Source of the DNA: Thermithiobacillus plumbiphilus
GTDB lineage: Bacteria; Pseudomonadota; Gammaproteobacteria; Acidithiobacillales; Thermithiobacillaceae
Length of the DNA: 64,000 bases
NCBI RefSeq assembly: GCF_038070005.1
Contig: NZ_JBBPCO010000003.1
Span: forward strand, 186,001-250,000
Reading direction: 5' to 3'
The notes beneath the pieces were generated by a model that did no database searches, was not told the origin of the DNA, and saw only the letters and a list, made by a program, of their open reading frames with translations. The position numbers and the translations under genes are program-made. Every line of letters begins with the position of its first letter. Within the stretch, counting starts at the first letter, position 1. Positions 36,397 through 45,972 of the stretch are shown here, piece by piece.

Positions 36397-38181
36397 ATGG
36401 CGAGCCAGAACGGCAGTGAAAGGCAAAACGCCACGGCCCTGATCGAGTGGATCAGCGGGCCCGTGTTGCGGGCCCGAAGCGAGGACCCGTTTCAGATCAA
36501 TGAGGCGGTCCTGGTGGGAGACAGGCGTCTGCTCGGGGAGGTGATTCGTATCCAGGGTGCGGAGATCGTGGTCCAGATCTATGAAAGCACGAGTGGCCTG
36601 CGTCCCGGCGTGCTGGTTCAGGGGACCGGGCTGCCCCTGTCCATCCGGCTTGGGCCGGGCCTGCTTGGCGGGATTTTCGACGGCCTGCTGCGGCCCTTGT
36701 TCGGGGCGCAGTCGCACTATGTTCAAGCGGGCATGTACACCCAGCCAGGCAAAACCTTCCACTTCAAGCCGTTGGTCCAAAATGGTCAACAGCTTGATCC
36801 GGGGAGCCGGGTCGGGGAGCTGCGCGCTGCGGAGGGCAAGCCGCAATACTGCCTGCTGCCCCCTGATCTGCAGGGCCGGGTGCTGCAAATATTGCCCGAA
36901 GGCGATTACAGCGATACGCAGGCCATCGGCACCCTTGAGGCAACGGACGGGGGGCAGCATGACATTGCCATGAGCCATCTCTGGCCGGTGCGCCTGCCCC
37001 GCCCCATCACCGAACGGCTGCCGGCTGACAGTCCGCTGATCACCGGCCAGCGGGTGCTGGACAGCCTGTTTCCCATTGCCCGGGGCGGCCGGGCTGTATT
37101 ACCGGGCGGTTTCGGCACGGGCAAGACCGTGCTCCAGGAGACGCTCGCCAAGTGGGCCGCGGCCGACATCATCGTGTATGTGGGCTGCGGTGAGCGGGGC
37201 AATGAGATGACAGGCATCCTGCATGAGTTCGCGGCACTTCAGGATCCGAAGACCAATCGCCCCTTGCTCGAAAGGACGGTCATCATCGCCAATACCTCCA
37301 ATATGCCCGTCGCCGCCCGTGAGGCCAGTATCTACACCGGTGTGACCGTGGCCGAGTACTACCGCGATCAGGGCTTGCACGTTGCCCTGATGGCGGACTC
37401 GACGACGCGCTGGGCGGAAGCCCTGCGCGAGATCTCCGGTCGTCTGGGCGAACTGCCCGGCGAAGGGGGCTACCCGCCCTATCTCAGCAGCCGGCTCGCG
37501 GAATTCTACGAGCGTGCCGCGCACGTCCGCTGCCTGGATGGCAGCCTAGGATCGCTCACCATCATCGGCGCCGTCAGTCCACCCGGCGCCGATCTGTCCG
37601 AGCCCGTATCCATGCATACCAAACGTTATGTACGCTCCTTCTGGGCCCTCGACCGCGGCCGGGCCCATGCCCGCTTCTACCCGGCCATCGATCCGCTGCA
37701 ATCCTACTCCGAAGACATCCCCGTACTTGAATCGTGGTGGCGTGATAACGGCAATCCGCAGTGGGCATCCGACCGGCGCCGTTTCCTGACTCTGCTGGAA
37801 CAGCAGGCGCACCTTGAGCGCATGGCGCGCATCATCGGCAAGGATGTCCTCCCACCGCGCCAGCAGGTCACCCTGCTCGCCGCCAGCCTGATCAATGAGG
37901 GATTTCTCAGACAGTCGGCCTACTCACCGGTGGATCGCTTTGCCTCGCCGGCGCGTCAAGGCACCATGATGCGAATCATCGTCCGGCTCGCTGAGCTGGC
38001 CGAGCAGGCAGTCGATGCCGGTGCCAGCGCCGATGAAATCGGCGGCCTGCCGGTTTTCCGCAAGCTCGAGCGCATGGCGGAGGAGATTCCGGAGGGCAGC
38101 GAAGACCAGTTCCGGCAGCTTTCCGCGGAGATGGAATCGGCATTCGCCACACTCCTGGAGAAAGGCGATCATGCGCGCTGA
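36397..38181 (+). CDS. V/A-type ATPase catalytic subunit A
   Basis: 594 residues, typical for A (about 580-600). The P-loop GGFGTGKTVLQ, the bulge domain (about 110-190), CGERGNEM and MADSTTRWAEALREISGRLGE identify the catalytic subunit. It hydrolyses or makes ATP at the A/B interface. An open frame extends upstream, but the ATG at 36397 lies eight bases after the E stop and gives a normal N-terminus. The 3' end overlaps the B gene by 11 bases. Confidence 0.96.
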   Translation: MASQNGSERQNATALIEWISGPVLRARSEDPFQINEAVLVGDRRLLGEVIRIQGAEIVVQIYESTSGLRPGVLVQGTGLPLSIRLGPGLLGGIFDGLLRPLFGAQSHYVQAGMYTQPGKTFHFKPLVQNGQQLDPGSRVGELRAAEGKPQYCLLPPDLQGRVLQILPEGDYSDTQAIGTLEATDGGQHDIAMSHLWPVRLPRPITERLPADSPLITGQRVLDSLFPIARGGRAVLPGGFGTGKTVLQETLAKWAAADIIVYVGCGERGNEMTGILHEFAALQDPKTNRPLLERTVIIANTSNMPVAAREASIYTGVTVAEYYRDQGLHVALMADSTTRWAEALREISGRLGELPGEGGYPPYLSSRLAEFYERAAHVRCLDGSLGSLTIIGAVSPPGADLSEPVSMHTKRYVRSFWALDRGRAHARFYPAIDPLQSYSEDIPVLESWWRDNGNPQWASDRRRFLTLLEQQAHLERMARIIGKDVLPPRQQVTLLAASLINEGFLRQSAYSPVDRFASPARQGTMMRIIVRLAELAEQAVDAGASADEIGGLPVFRKLERMAEEIPEGSEDQFRQLSAEMESAFATLLEKGDHAR

Positions 38182-39559
38182 TCTCACTGTGGCAGGAGCG
38201 GCCACCCGGATCGAGGGGCCACTACTCTTCCTGCGCCGGACCCTCGATGTGGGCCTCAACGAGGCGGTTGAAGTCATTGGCGTGGATGGCCGCCCCCGGC
38301 TGGGGCGCATCTCCGCGCTGGACACCCAGTTCATGACCATTGAAGTGCTGGAGCCCACCGCCGGGCTCTCCCTGCCGGATACCCGGGTGCGCTTTCTGGG
38401 CGAGCCGATCCACTTCAGCGTGGGACCGGGTATCCTCGGCCGTGTGTTCAGTGGCGTGGGGCGCCCGATCGATGGCGGGCCACCCATCCCCGCCGAACAG
38501 GACCTGCCGGTGGAGGGACGGCCCATCAACCCGGCCTTGCGCGGCATGCCCAGGGATTTCATTCAAACCGGCATCACCGCTGTGGACCTGATGAACAGCC
38601 TCATCCGCGGGCAGAAACTGCCGATCTTTTCCGCCGGCGGGCTGCCGCACGACCGGATCGCCATCGAAATCGCGGGCAATGCGCGGCTATTGGGCGCGGA
38701 GGCGGAAGCCTTTGCCATCGTGTTTGCCGGCATCGGCATCTCCCACGATACGGCGGAACACTTCCGCCGCGCCATGGAGACGAGTGGCGCCCTGGAAAGC
38801 ACCGCGCTTTTTCTGAATCTCGCCAGTGATTCCAGCACGCAGCGCCTGCTGACCCCCCGCTTTGCCCTGACAGCGGCGGAATACCTGGCATTTCACGAGG
38901 GGCGACATGTCCTGGTGATCATGACCGACATGACCAACTACTGCGAGGCCTTGCGAGAGGTCTCCGCCAGCCACGGCGAGATCCCGAGCCGCAAAGGCTA
39001 TCCCGGATACATGTACTCCGATCTGGCGAGCATTTATGAGCGTGCGGGGCGCATCGAAGATCTGCCGGGCACCCTGACCCAGCTCCCCATCCTGAGCATG
39101 CCCAGCGACGACATCACCCACCCCATACCGGATCTGACCGGCTACATTACCGAGGGCCAGCTCGTGCTGGACCGGGATCTGAACCGTCGCGGCCTCCATC
39201 CGCCAATCAATGTCCTGGCCAGCCTGTCGCGCCTGATGAAAGACGGCATCGGCGAAGGCTACACGGACGAGGATCATCCGGCCCTGGCCACGCAACTGTA
39301 TGCCGCCTATGCCCGGGCCGTGCAGGTGCGCACCCTGTCCAGCATCGTGGGGCCGGAAGGGCTCTCGGATCTGGATCGCATCTATCTCGATTTCGGCAAG
39401 CGTTTCGAGGAGGAACTGATCCACCAGGATGAAGCGCGCTCGCTCCAGGAAAGCATGGATATCGGCTGGGACATCCTGCGCAGTCTGCCTGCCAGCGAAC
39501 TGAGCCGGTTGAGCGAGGCCCAGATCGACCGGCATATCAAGGCACAGCATCATGCCTGA
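38171..39559 (+). CDS. V/A-type ATPase regulatory subunit B
   Basis: 462 residues, normal for B. No P-loop is present, as expected for the non-catalytic subunit. Clear signatures are PINPALRGMPRDFIQTGIT, FSAGGLPHDRIAIEIAG, MTDMTNYCEALREVSA and PGYMYSDLASIYERAGR. It starts inside the end of the A gene and overlaps the D gene by eight bases. Confidence 0.96.
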   Translation: MRADLTVAGAATRIEGPLLFLRRTLDVGLNEAVEVIGVDGRPRLGRISALDTQFMTIEVLEPTAGLSLPDTRVRFLGEPIHFSVGPGILGRVFSGVGRPIDGGPPIPAEQDLPVEGRPINPALRGMPRDFIQTGITAVDLMNSLIRGQKLPIFSAGGLPHDRIAIEIAGNARLLGAEAEAFAIVFAGIGISHDTAEHFRRAMETSGALESTALFLNLASDSSTQRLLTPRFALTAAEYLAFHEGRHVLVIMTDMTNYCEALREVSASHGEIPSRKGYPGYMYSDLASIYERAGRIEDLPGTLTQLPILSMPSDDITHPIPDLTGYITEGQLVLDRDLNRRGLHPPINVLASLSRLMKDGIGEGYTDEDHPALATQLYAAYARAVQVRTLSSIVGPEGLSDLDRIYLDFGKRFEEELIHQDEARSLQESMDIGWDILRSLPASELSRLSEAQIDRHIKAQHHA

Positions 39560-40178
39560 TGGCGCTTATAACGAGCCCCCCAGCCCCACCGCCCTCCTGC
39601 GCCTGCGGGAGGAGCGCCGGCTGGTTCGCGAGGCTTACGGTTTCCTCGACGAAAAACGGCTGCTCCTTGCCGCTGAGGTCCTCCGGCAGACGCAAGCCTA
39701 TGAAAGCGAGATGCAGGCATTCCACGAGCTGCACCGGAGGGCTGCGACCGCACTTCGGGAAGCGCTGCTGCGCCATGGGCTGGATGGGCTTGAAGTCTAC
39801 CCGGCGCCCGCCAGTGGGGATGCCGGGCTGAACATCAAATCCAGGAACTTCCTGGGTGTTCACCTGCTGACGGCCGAGCTGCAACCGGGATCTGCCACGG
39901 ACGCGCCGTCGCCGATCAATCCCTCGCCGGAGGCCGAACGCTGCACGCCCCTCTTCCAGGAACTCGTCTCCCGCGCCACCGCTCTCGCCGCCCGCTCCGG
40001 CAACCTGCATCGTCTGCTGAATGAGTACCACCGCACCGAGCGGCGGGCGCGCGCCCTCGCGGACGTCATCCTGCCCGAACTGGAGGCCGGTCTGAACTAC
40101 ATGGCCGCGCAGCTTGAAGAAGCGGATCAGGAGGATATCGTGCGTGTGCGGCTGGGAGCCAGATCGAGGACCGAGTGA
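39552..40178 (+). CDS. V/A-type ATPase subunit D (central shaft)
   Basis: 208 residues. The antiparallel coiled-coil shaft is seen as an N-terminal helix (SPTALLRLREERRLVREAYG, then FLDEKRLLLAAEVLRQ) and a C-terminal helix (LLNEYHRTERRARALADVI). The C-terminus contains the typical LEEADQEDIVRVR. It is the last gene of the nine-gene ATPase operon; no clear T-rich terminator follows. Confidence 0.92.
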   Translation: MPDGAYNEPPSPTALLRLREERRLVREAYGFLDEKRLLLAAEVLRQTQAYESEMQAFHELHRRAATALREALLRHGLDGLEVYPAPASGDAGLNIKSRNFLGVHLLTAELQPGSATDAPSPINPSPEAERCTPLFQELVSRATALAARSGNLHRLLNEYHRTERRARALADVILPELEAGLNYMAAQLEEADQEDIVRVRLGARSRTE

Positions 40179-40331
40179 TCGCCAGCTTCTTTGTGGCAGT
40201 GGGGTTTTACCCGGGTTTCACAGACACATTGATTAAGGGGACCTCTATCAATGCGATACCATTCAGGCAGGCAAAGAAAATTCCTTCTCATATACGAGGG
40301 GATTTACGCAAAGCTCAAATATGCAATTAAT

Positions 40332-40381
40332 TCTTGCGAATTACGTTTCGCAAGATTATACTCCCTCCCTTAAAGAGGGAG
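40332..40381 (+). promoter_or_regulatory. Promoter with inverted-repeat operator for the HTH-protease gene
   Basis: A 9-bp inverted repeat, TCTTGCGAA-6 bases-TTCGCAAGA (40332-40355), covers the likely -35 (TTGCGA, 40335-40340) of a promoter whose -10 is TATACT (40357-40362), with 16 bases between. It is a natural operator for autorepression by the HTH protein encoded 33 bases further on. A second inverted repeat (CTCCCTC 40361-40367 with GAGGGAG 40375-40381) includes the ribosome binding site. The AT-rich 209-base gap (40179-40387) holds nothing else I can support. Confidence 0.7.
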
Positions 40382-40387
40382 CCTGCC

Positions 40388-41509
40388 ATGCTAGAAAATC
40401 TGTCACAGCGACTCATCGGCTATCGCGTCAAAGCTGCCCGCGAGGCGTCCGGCTGGACGCAGGACCGGCTGGCTGAGGCCATGGGCCTGAAAGACCGCCA
40501 GAGCGTTTCCGATATCGAGAATGGCAAGCGGGCGCTCAAACCGGATGAACTCGTCCTGCTGACCGACACCTTGGATCGCGAACTCGACTTCTTCCTCGAT
40601 CCATTCCAGGTAGCGGGCGAGGCCCAGTTCTCCTGGCGCGCCTCCCCCGGACTGGCCGAGCACAGCCTGGACGGTTTCGAGCTGAGGGCCGGACAGTGGA
40701 TCGGACTGCTGCGCTGGTTGCGTGAGAAGGAGCAGGACCGGCCCAACCCCCTCAAGCACACCCTGCGGCTTACCGCGCAATCCTCATACGAGGATGCGAT
40801 CGCCCGTGCCGAAAGCCTGGTCGAGGCGCTCGACCTGGGTGTTGTTCCGGCCGAGCGGCTGGCCGAGAAGATCGAGCAGGAGCTCGACATCCCGGTCCTG
40901 TACGTCGACACGATCGAAACCCCGGAGGGAGATTCAATCTCCGGTGCGACCTGTCATCTCCAGGACATGGGTATGATCCTGATCAACCGCAACGAGCCGG
41001 AGGCCCGTCGCTTCTTCGACCTGGCCCATGAACTGTTCCACGCCCTGACCTGGGATGCCATGAAGCCGGATCACCGCGAATCCAATTCGATCGAAGACCG
41101 GGCCAAGGGCAAACGCATCGAGCAGCTGGCCAACAACTTTGCCGCTGCTCTGCTGATGCCCCAGGCTTCTTTGGCGAATCTGATCGACAAACGTCGAATT
41201 GATGACGTAAGCCATCTTGCCGACGTGGCCATGCAGTTGCGTGTCGCGCCGGTGGCCCTTGCCTGGAGACTGTTCAATCTGACCTGGATCTGCGCGGAAA
41301 CACGCGATGCCCTTCAACAGGAGCACCAGCGCCCATCCGTGGCCGGTACGCCGAAGCGGTTCTCCCCGGCCTTCATCAACATGCTGCACCGCGCAATCGA
41401 TAGAGGCCACCTGTCCGCTCGCAAGGCGGCAAAAGCCATGGGTGCCACCTTGACGCAGCTTGTGGACCTGTTTGCCGAGCACTCCCTACCCGCCCCCTTC
41501 GAACTGTAA
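40388..41509 (+). CDS. HTH (XRE) + ImmA/IrrE metallopeptidase fusion protein
   Basis: 373 residues. An N-terminal Xre/Cro helix-turn-helix (about 10-65, ARE-SGWTQDRLAEAMGL...VSDIENGKRALK) precedes an ImmA/IrrE-type zinc peptidase domain with HELFH (214-218). In phage and integrative-element systems such fusions both repress and cleave a partner; in others they act as antitoxins. The GAGGGAG site six bases before the ATG at 40388 sets the start. It is followed after 14 bases by a PIN-domain gene, so the pair may be a toxin-antitoxin or defence module. Confidence 0.9.
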   Translation: MLENLSQRLIGYRVKAAREASGWTQDRLAEAMGLKDRQSVSDIENGKRALKPDELVLLTDTLDRELDFFLDPFQVAGEAQFSWRASPGLAEHSLDGFELRAGQWIGLLRWLREKEQDRPNPLKHTLRLTAQSSYEDAIARAESLVEALDLGVVPAERLAEKIEQELDIPVLYVDTIETPEGDSISGATCHLQDMGMILINRNEPEARRFFDLAHELFHALTWDAMKPDHRESNSIEDRAKGKRIEQLANNFAAALLMPQASLANLIDKRRIDDVSHLADVAMQLRVAPVALAWRLFNLTWICAETRDALQQEHQRPSVAGTPKRFSPAFINMLHRAIDRGHLSARKAAKAMGATLTQLVDLFAEHSLPAPFEL

Positions 41510-41523
41510 GGGGTGCGCCGGGC

Positions 41524-42045
41524 ATGGCAAAGGCGCGGGTATTCATCGACACAAACATCATCATCGAGGCATTCCGGACGGGCTGTTGGACGGCGATCTG
41601 CAACAAGTTCGCTATCGAGACCGTCGACAAATGCGTCGAAGAGGCCCTCACCGGCAACCCCGATGATCCCGGGCGTGTGCACATCGACAGGGACGCCCTT
41701 CTGGAAGGACTTACCGACCGGCACCAGGTAGGGAAGCTAGAGCTGGCGAAGCTTGTCCTTACCCATCCTTCATGCCACGGCCTCGATGATGGCGAACTGC
41801 ATCTCCTCGCTTGGCTCGATGCCCAAGGGCTGCTTCCAAACGCCCTTATCCTCGTTTCCACGGCCGATAAGGCGGCCATCGTGGCCACCGGTAATATCGG
41901 TTGGCTCGACTCGCTTACCTCCCTGGAGCATCTGGCCAATGAATCCGGCGTAACACATGGTCAACTCAACTCCCTGGCCCGTCACTATCGCGCGGGTTGG
42001 CTGGATGAGATCCGGGTAAAAATCCGGCTTGGAATCATTCCTTAG
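41524..42045 (+). CDS. PIN domain protein, probable ribonuclease toxin-like partner
   Basis: 173 residues. The PIN-fold start RVFIDTNIIIEAF carries the first conserved Asp9 and Asn11. Later acidic positions occur in HGLDDGELHLLAWL and in the strand-loop STADKAAIV, as in VapC-type nucleases. It is longer than VapC (about 130) and follows the HTH-peptidase gene by 14 bases, so it is likely its operon partner. RNase activity is inference from the fold. Confidence 0.8.
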   Translation: MAKARVFIDTNIIIEAFRTGCWTAICNKFAIETVDKCVEEALTGNPDDPGRVHIDRDALLEGLTDRHQVGKLELAKLVLTHPSCHGLDDGELHLLAWLDAQGLLPNALILVSTADKAAIVATGNIGWLDSLTSLEHLANESGVTHGQLNSLARHYRAGWLDEIRVKIRLGIIP

Positions 42046-42093
42046 GGGGCCTACATACGACGTCCCCCCATGTTGAGTAGCAGAGCAGTTTAG

Positions 42094-42576
42094 AGTCCGT
42101 TTGCCCCTGTAGCCGCGTTCTCGGGCACGGTGGAAGACGGAAAGATCACGGAAAAGTCCTACACGGAGGCCGAAATGAATGGCGGCCTCAAGGAGTCGGC
42201 CCTGCCCGATACCTTTGCCAAACCGGAATTCCGCGTGCTGCTAGTGGCCGAGAAATACCAGACCGGCTTTGATCAGCCGCTGCTGCACACGATGTCTGTG
42301 GATACGCGTCTGGCGGGCATTCAGGCCGTGCAGACGCTCTCGCGCCTGAACCGGATTCACCCGCTCAAGGACGACACCTTCGTCCTGGACTTCGTGAATG
42401 ATTCCGCCGAAATCCAGGAAGCCTTCCACCAGGACTACGAAGGTTTGGTCATGAACGAGGAGCTGTTCACTGACTATATGGGCAAGCCGGATATGCAGGA
42501 TCTGGTTTCAAAATGGCTCGGCAGTCAAGTCTACGAGCGCTTCTCGATCAGCAGTGGACGGGTAGATATTCCATAA
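42094..42576 (+). pseudogene. hsdR: Remnant of type I restriction endonuclease subunit HsdR
   Basis: The frame encodes a helicase-region fragment of HsdR: FRVLLVAEKYQTGFDQPLLH and TLSRLNRIHPLKDDTFVLDF are diagnostic. Homology begins right after an in-frame TAG (42091-42093) with SPFAPVAAFSG, upstream of any start codon, so the whole N-terminal nuclease and first motor domain (about 600 residues) are missing. The end (LVSKWLGSQVYERF) looks like HsdR's extreme C-terminus joined directly, suggesting an internal deletion as well. No hsdM or hsdS is present. Confidence 0.85.
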
Positions 42577-42611
42577 CGGCTTTTTGGGTGCCAAGCTGTT
42601 TGGATAAGATA

Positions 42612-43055
42612 ATGCAGCATATTGACAGCCACCCCATACTCCACTACGTTAACTTCATGAGCGGACTCTTCTCACTGCGACGACTGCGCCGCCTGACCCC
42701 AGGCCTGATGGGCCTGTGGGTGGGGCTCGTGCTGTTCATGGGCTTTCAGCCCTGCACGGTGCTGGCCGATGCACTGGTCGACGCCCCGGCCATGGCGCAG
42801 ATGGCCGACTGCCCGGAAGCGATGCCCACGCAGCAGCATACCCACGGCTACGTGCACTGCAATCTGCCCGACGTGGCCGCCGATGGCCCGCAGCTCGGGG
42901 CTCACCTGCCCTTCACACCGCTGATCCTGAACCAATTTTCCGCGCTGATCCTGCCTGTGTCATTCTGGCAGACGCCCGCAGGCTCCTCTCCCCTTGAAGC
43001 TCCCCCCCAGAACCTTACTCTCGACGCCTCCTCGGGCTTTCGCCTGCTGATTTAA
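42612..43055 (+). CDS. Small exported protein preceding cusCBA, CzcI-like
   Basis: 147 residues with the first ATG; an ATG at 42657 is an equally possible start and would begin just before an Arg-rich signal-like region (LFSLRRLRRLTPGLMGLW). The mature part has scattered Cys and His (MADCPEAMPTQQHTHGYVHC), which could bind metal. The place directly before the outer membrane gene of a metal RND pump is that of CzcI-type proteins. The C-terminus GFRLLI recalls the ending of the exported protein at 59513-59959. Function is unknown. Confidence 0.6.
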   Translation: MQHIDSHPILHYVNFMSGLFSLRRLRRLTPGLMGLWVGLVLFMGFQPCTVLADALVDAPAMAQMADCPEAMPTQQHTHGYVHCNLPDVAADGPQLGAHLPFTPLILNQFSALILPVSFWQTPAGSSPLEAPPQNLTLDASSGFRLLI

Positions 43056-43116
43056 CACACCCTCCGCTTGTCTGGTCAGGCCTCGTATGGCCTGGTAGAT
43101 CAATCCTGGAGGGATT

Positions 43117-44451
43117 ATGCCCAAGCTGTTTTCTTTCGGCTGTCTGCCGCGCATTGCGGCGCGACGGGCCAAAACACACTGGCTGCTGCTAGGCGGTCTG
43201 CTGCTCGTGCTACATGCCGGGCTGGCCCCTGCTGCCGCCGATCCCGCAGCGGTCTCCGTCATGAGCTTGGCGGACGCCGAACAACGGGCCCTGAGCCTGC
43301 ATCCGCAACTGGCGCAGCGTCAGGCGGATATCAAGGCGGCCGAAGCGCGCGCCGTCTATGCCGGCGAACTGCCGGACCCGCAATTGCGCTTTGGGGTCAA
43401 TAGCGTACCGGTGAATCGCTTTGCGCTGGATCGCGACAGCATGACGCAGGTGGTCGGCGGCATCAGCCAGAGCTTTCCCCCGAGCGGCAAACTGGCCCTG
43501 AGTCAGCAAAGCGCGCGCGAGGAAACCACCGCACTGCGCGCCGACCGGATGGATCTCGCCGCGCAGATCCGCCGCGAGGTGCGCCAGGCCTGGCTGGATG
43601 CCTTCTATCAGGAACGGGCCCTGGCAGTCCTGCAGAACGATCGCGAACTGCTGGATCAGATCACGCGGGCGAACCTGAGCCAGTATCGCGTCAATCGCAT
43701 TCCGGAGAGCGAAGTGCTGCGGGCCCAACTGGCACGCGATGACCTGCTCGATCAGGAACAAACGCTGCTGACAGCACGCGATACGGCCCGTAGCCGGCTT
43801 GCCCGGCTGCTGCAACTGCCCGCGGACGGCATCCGCCTGCCAGACACCTTGCCGCCCCTGCCCGCATTGCCTTCACAAGCGATTTTGCTGGACCAGGTGG
43901 CGCGGCATCCCCAGGCCACGGCCATGGAAGCGCGCATCCGGGCGCGCCAGATCGACGTGGCGGCGGCAAAGCGCGACTACTACCCCGAACTCGGCGTGGA
44001 GGCGAGCTACGGCCTGCGGTTCGCCCGCGACAATGGCGAAAAGCTGCCGGACATGGTCTCGGCCGGCATCACCCTGAGCCTGCCCCTCTTTTCTGAAAAA
44101 CGTCAGGATGCCCGCCTGCAGGAACGTCAGGCGCAGGCACTTGCCCTACGCTACGAGCACGATGACATGCTGCTGCAGTTGCGCGAGGAAGTCCAAAGCA
44201 GCTATGCCAGCTATGATCGCCTGCAAAAGCGCGTGCAGCTCCTGCAGGACCGTCTGCTGCCCCAGGCAGAACAGACCACGGCCGCAACCTTGGCCGACTA
44301 CCGCGTGAACAAGGGCAGCATGGCCAGCGTGCTACAGGCGCGCAGGGAGCGCCTGGATTATCAGTTGCGGTTATGGCGGGCGCGGGTGGATCTTGCCAGT
44401 GCCGCCGCCGATCTCGATTATCTGGCCAGTACGACCCAGGAGACGCCATGA
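43117..44451 (+). CDS. cusC: Heavy-metal RND efflux outer membrane factor CusC/CzcC-like
   Basis: 444 residues with a long Arg-rich signal region (to about residue 45) and two OEP repeats (MSLADAEQRALSLHPQLAQR; LPALPSQAILLDQVARHPQA). ELPDPQLRFGVNSVPVNRF is typical of the metal-efflux OEP branch. It forms the outer membrane channel of the Cu/Ag pump with the next two genes and overlaps cusB by four bases. Confidence 0.9.
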   Translation: MPKLFSFGCLPRIAARRAKTHWLLLGGLLLVLHAGLAPAAADPAAVSVMSLADAEQRALSLHPQLAQRQADIKAAEARAVYAGELPDPQLRFGVNSVPVNRFALDRDSMTQVVGGISQSFPPSGKLALSQQSAREETTALRADRMDLAAQIRREVRQAWLDAFYQERALAVLQNDRELLDQITRANLSQYRVNRIPESEVLRAQLARDDLLDQEQTLLTARDTARSRLARLLQLPADGIRLPDTLPPLPALPSQAILLDQVARHPQATAMEARIRARQIDVAAAKRDYYPELGVEASYGLRFARDNGEKLPDMVSAGITLSLPLFSEKRQDARLQERQAQALALRYEHDDMLLQLREEVQSSYASYDRLQKRVQLLQDRLLPQAEQTTAATLADYRVNKGSMASVLQARRERLDYQLRLWRARVDLASAAADLDYLASTTQETP

Positions 44452-45971
44452 ACGGTCAACATAGCATCCTGATTGCCGCCGCGTTGCTCCTGAGCACGAG
44501 CCTTGGCGCGGGACTAGGCTGGTGGATCAAGGGTTCTGGGCACGCGGACATGCCGCAGACTAGCACCGAACCGGCCAAGCGCAAGATTCTTTACTACAAA
44601 AACCCGATGGGTACGGGACAGACCTCCGCTGTACCGACGAAGGACGATATGGGGATGGATTACATACCGGTCTATGCCGATGAGGAGAAAAAGCCTGCCG
44701 ATCGCAAGATCCTCTATTACAGGAACCCCATGGGCAACGGCCATACTTCACCCGTGCCGATGAAAGATGATATGGGCATGGACTATATCCCGGTCTATGC
44801 CGATGAAAACGCCTCAGCCGAGGACAGCGGCACGGTGAAGATCGATCCGCGTCTGGTGCAGAATCTCGGCGTGCGGACCGCATCCGTGGAGCGCCGCAAC
44901 ATCGGCCAGGCCATCGAAACCGTTGGTACCGTATTGGTGGACGAGCATCGCATCAGCTATCTCAATCCGCGCGTCAGTGGCTGGCTGGAGACGCTGCGGG
45001 CCCGGGCAGTGGGCGACACGGTCAAGCGCGGGCAGGTGCTGGCGACAATCTATTCGCCGGACCTGCTGAGTGCCCAGGAGGAATTTCTGGTGGCCCTGCG
45101 CGGGGTGCGGCAGCGCACCGCTGACCCGCAGCTTGCGAGCGAAAACCGGGCACTGCTGGACGCCGCGCGAGAACGCCTGCGCCTGCTTAATCTGCCGCAG
45201 GCCGAGATCCGGACCCTGGAGCGCAGCGGCAAGACGCAACGCACCGTGCCCTTGCGCGCGCCACAGGGCGGCATCATCACCGAACTCAATGCCCGCCAGG
45301 GTGGTTATGTCACGCCGGACACCCGCATTTATACGCTGGCGGATCTCTCCAGAGTCTGGGTCAATGTGGATATCTATGCCAGCCAGTTGCCCTGGATCAG
45401 GCCCAATGATCCAGTGACCTTGAGCATCCCGTCCCTGCCGGAGCGCCAATGGCAGGGCCGTATCGATTACCTCTACCCCACCCTGAACACGCAAAGCCGC
45501 ACGGTGCAGGCGAGGCTGGCCTTCGCCAACCCCGATGGCGTGCTGCGCCCCGGCATGTACGGCACGGCGCGCATTCAGGCCGGCACGCAGGCCGAGCGAC
45601 TGGTGGTACCGAGCGAGGCGGTGCTGCGCGGATCGAACCGCAATGTCGTGCTGATTGCCGAGGGCGAGGGCCGCTTCCGCCCGGTGGTGGTCAGGATCGG
45701 CGCAGAAAGTGGCGGCTTTACCGAAATCCTCGACGGCCTGCAGGCGGGCCAGAAAGTGGTAGTGAGTGGGCAATTCCTGATCGACTCGGAGGCGAGCCTC
45801 AAGGGCCTTTTGAACCGTCTGCAGGCTGGCGACGCGGCCCCGGCTGAAAGCGCCACCCCGCCGGCGGGCATGGATACGGTGCCGGCCCCAAGCGCGACCA
45901 TGCCACAGACCAGTCCGACACCAGCGCCCGCGCCAAAGACGCATGGCAGCATGCAGCACGGGGGGAATTAG
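44448..45971 (+). CDS. cusB: Cu/Ag efflux periplasmic adaptor CusB with two tandem metal-binding domains
   Basis: 507 residues, longer than E. coli CusB (about 407). After a membrane anchor (about 7-27) it carries two copies of the heavy-metal-binding domain, [17 protein letters not shown]... and [17 protein letters not shown]..., each ending [15 protein letters not shown] (about residues 45-80 and 85-120). Most homologues have one. The adaptor domains follow ([13 protein letters not shown]-like barrel; [11 protein letters not shown]). A Pro/Thr-rich tail ends [11 protein letters not shown]. CusB takes Cu(I) from CusF and passes it to CusA. Confidence 0.92.
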   Translation: MNGQHSILIAAALLLSTSLGAGLGWWIKGSGHADMPQTSTEPAKRKILYYKNPMGTGQTSAVPTKDDMGMDYIPVYADEEKKPADRKILYYRNPMGNGHTSPVPMKDDMGMDYIPVYADENASAEDSGTVKIDPRLVQNLGVRTASVERRNIGQAIETVGTVLVDEHRISYLNPRVSGWLETLRARAVGDTVKRGQVLATIYSPDLLSAQEEFLVALRGVRQRTADPQLASENRALLDAARERLRLLNLPQAEIRTLERSGKTQRTVPLRAPQGGIITELNARQGGYVTPDTRIYTLADLSRVWVNVDIYASQLPWIRPNDPVTLSIPSLPERQWQGRIDYLYPTLNTQSRTVQARLAFANPDGVLRPGMYGTARIQAGTQAERLVVPSEAVLRGSNRNVVLIAEGEGRFRPVVVRIGAESGGFTEILDGLQAGQKVVVSGQFLIDSEASLKGLLNRLQAGDAAPAESATPPAGMDTVPAPSATMPQTSPTPAPAPKTHGSMQHGGN

Positions 45972-45972
45972 C

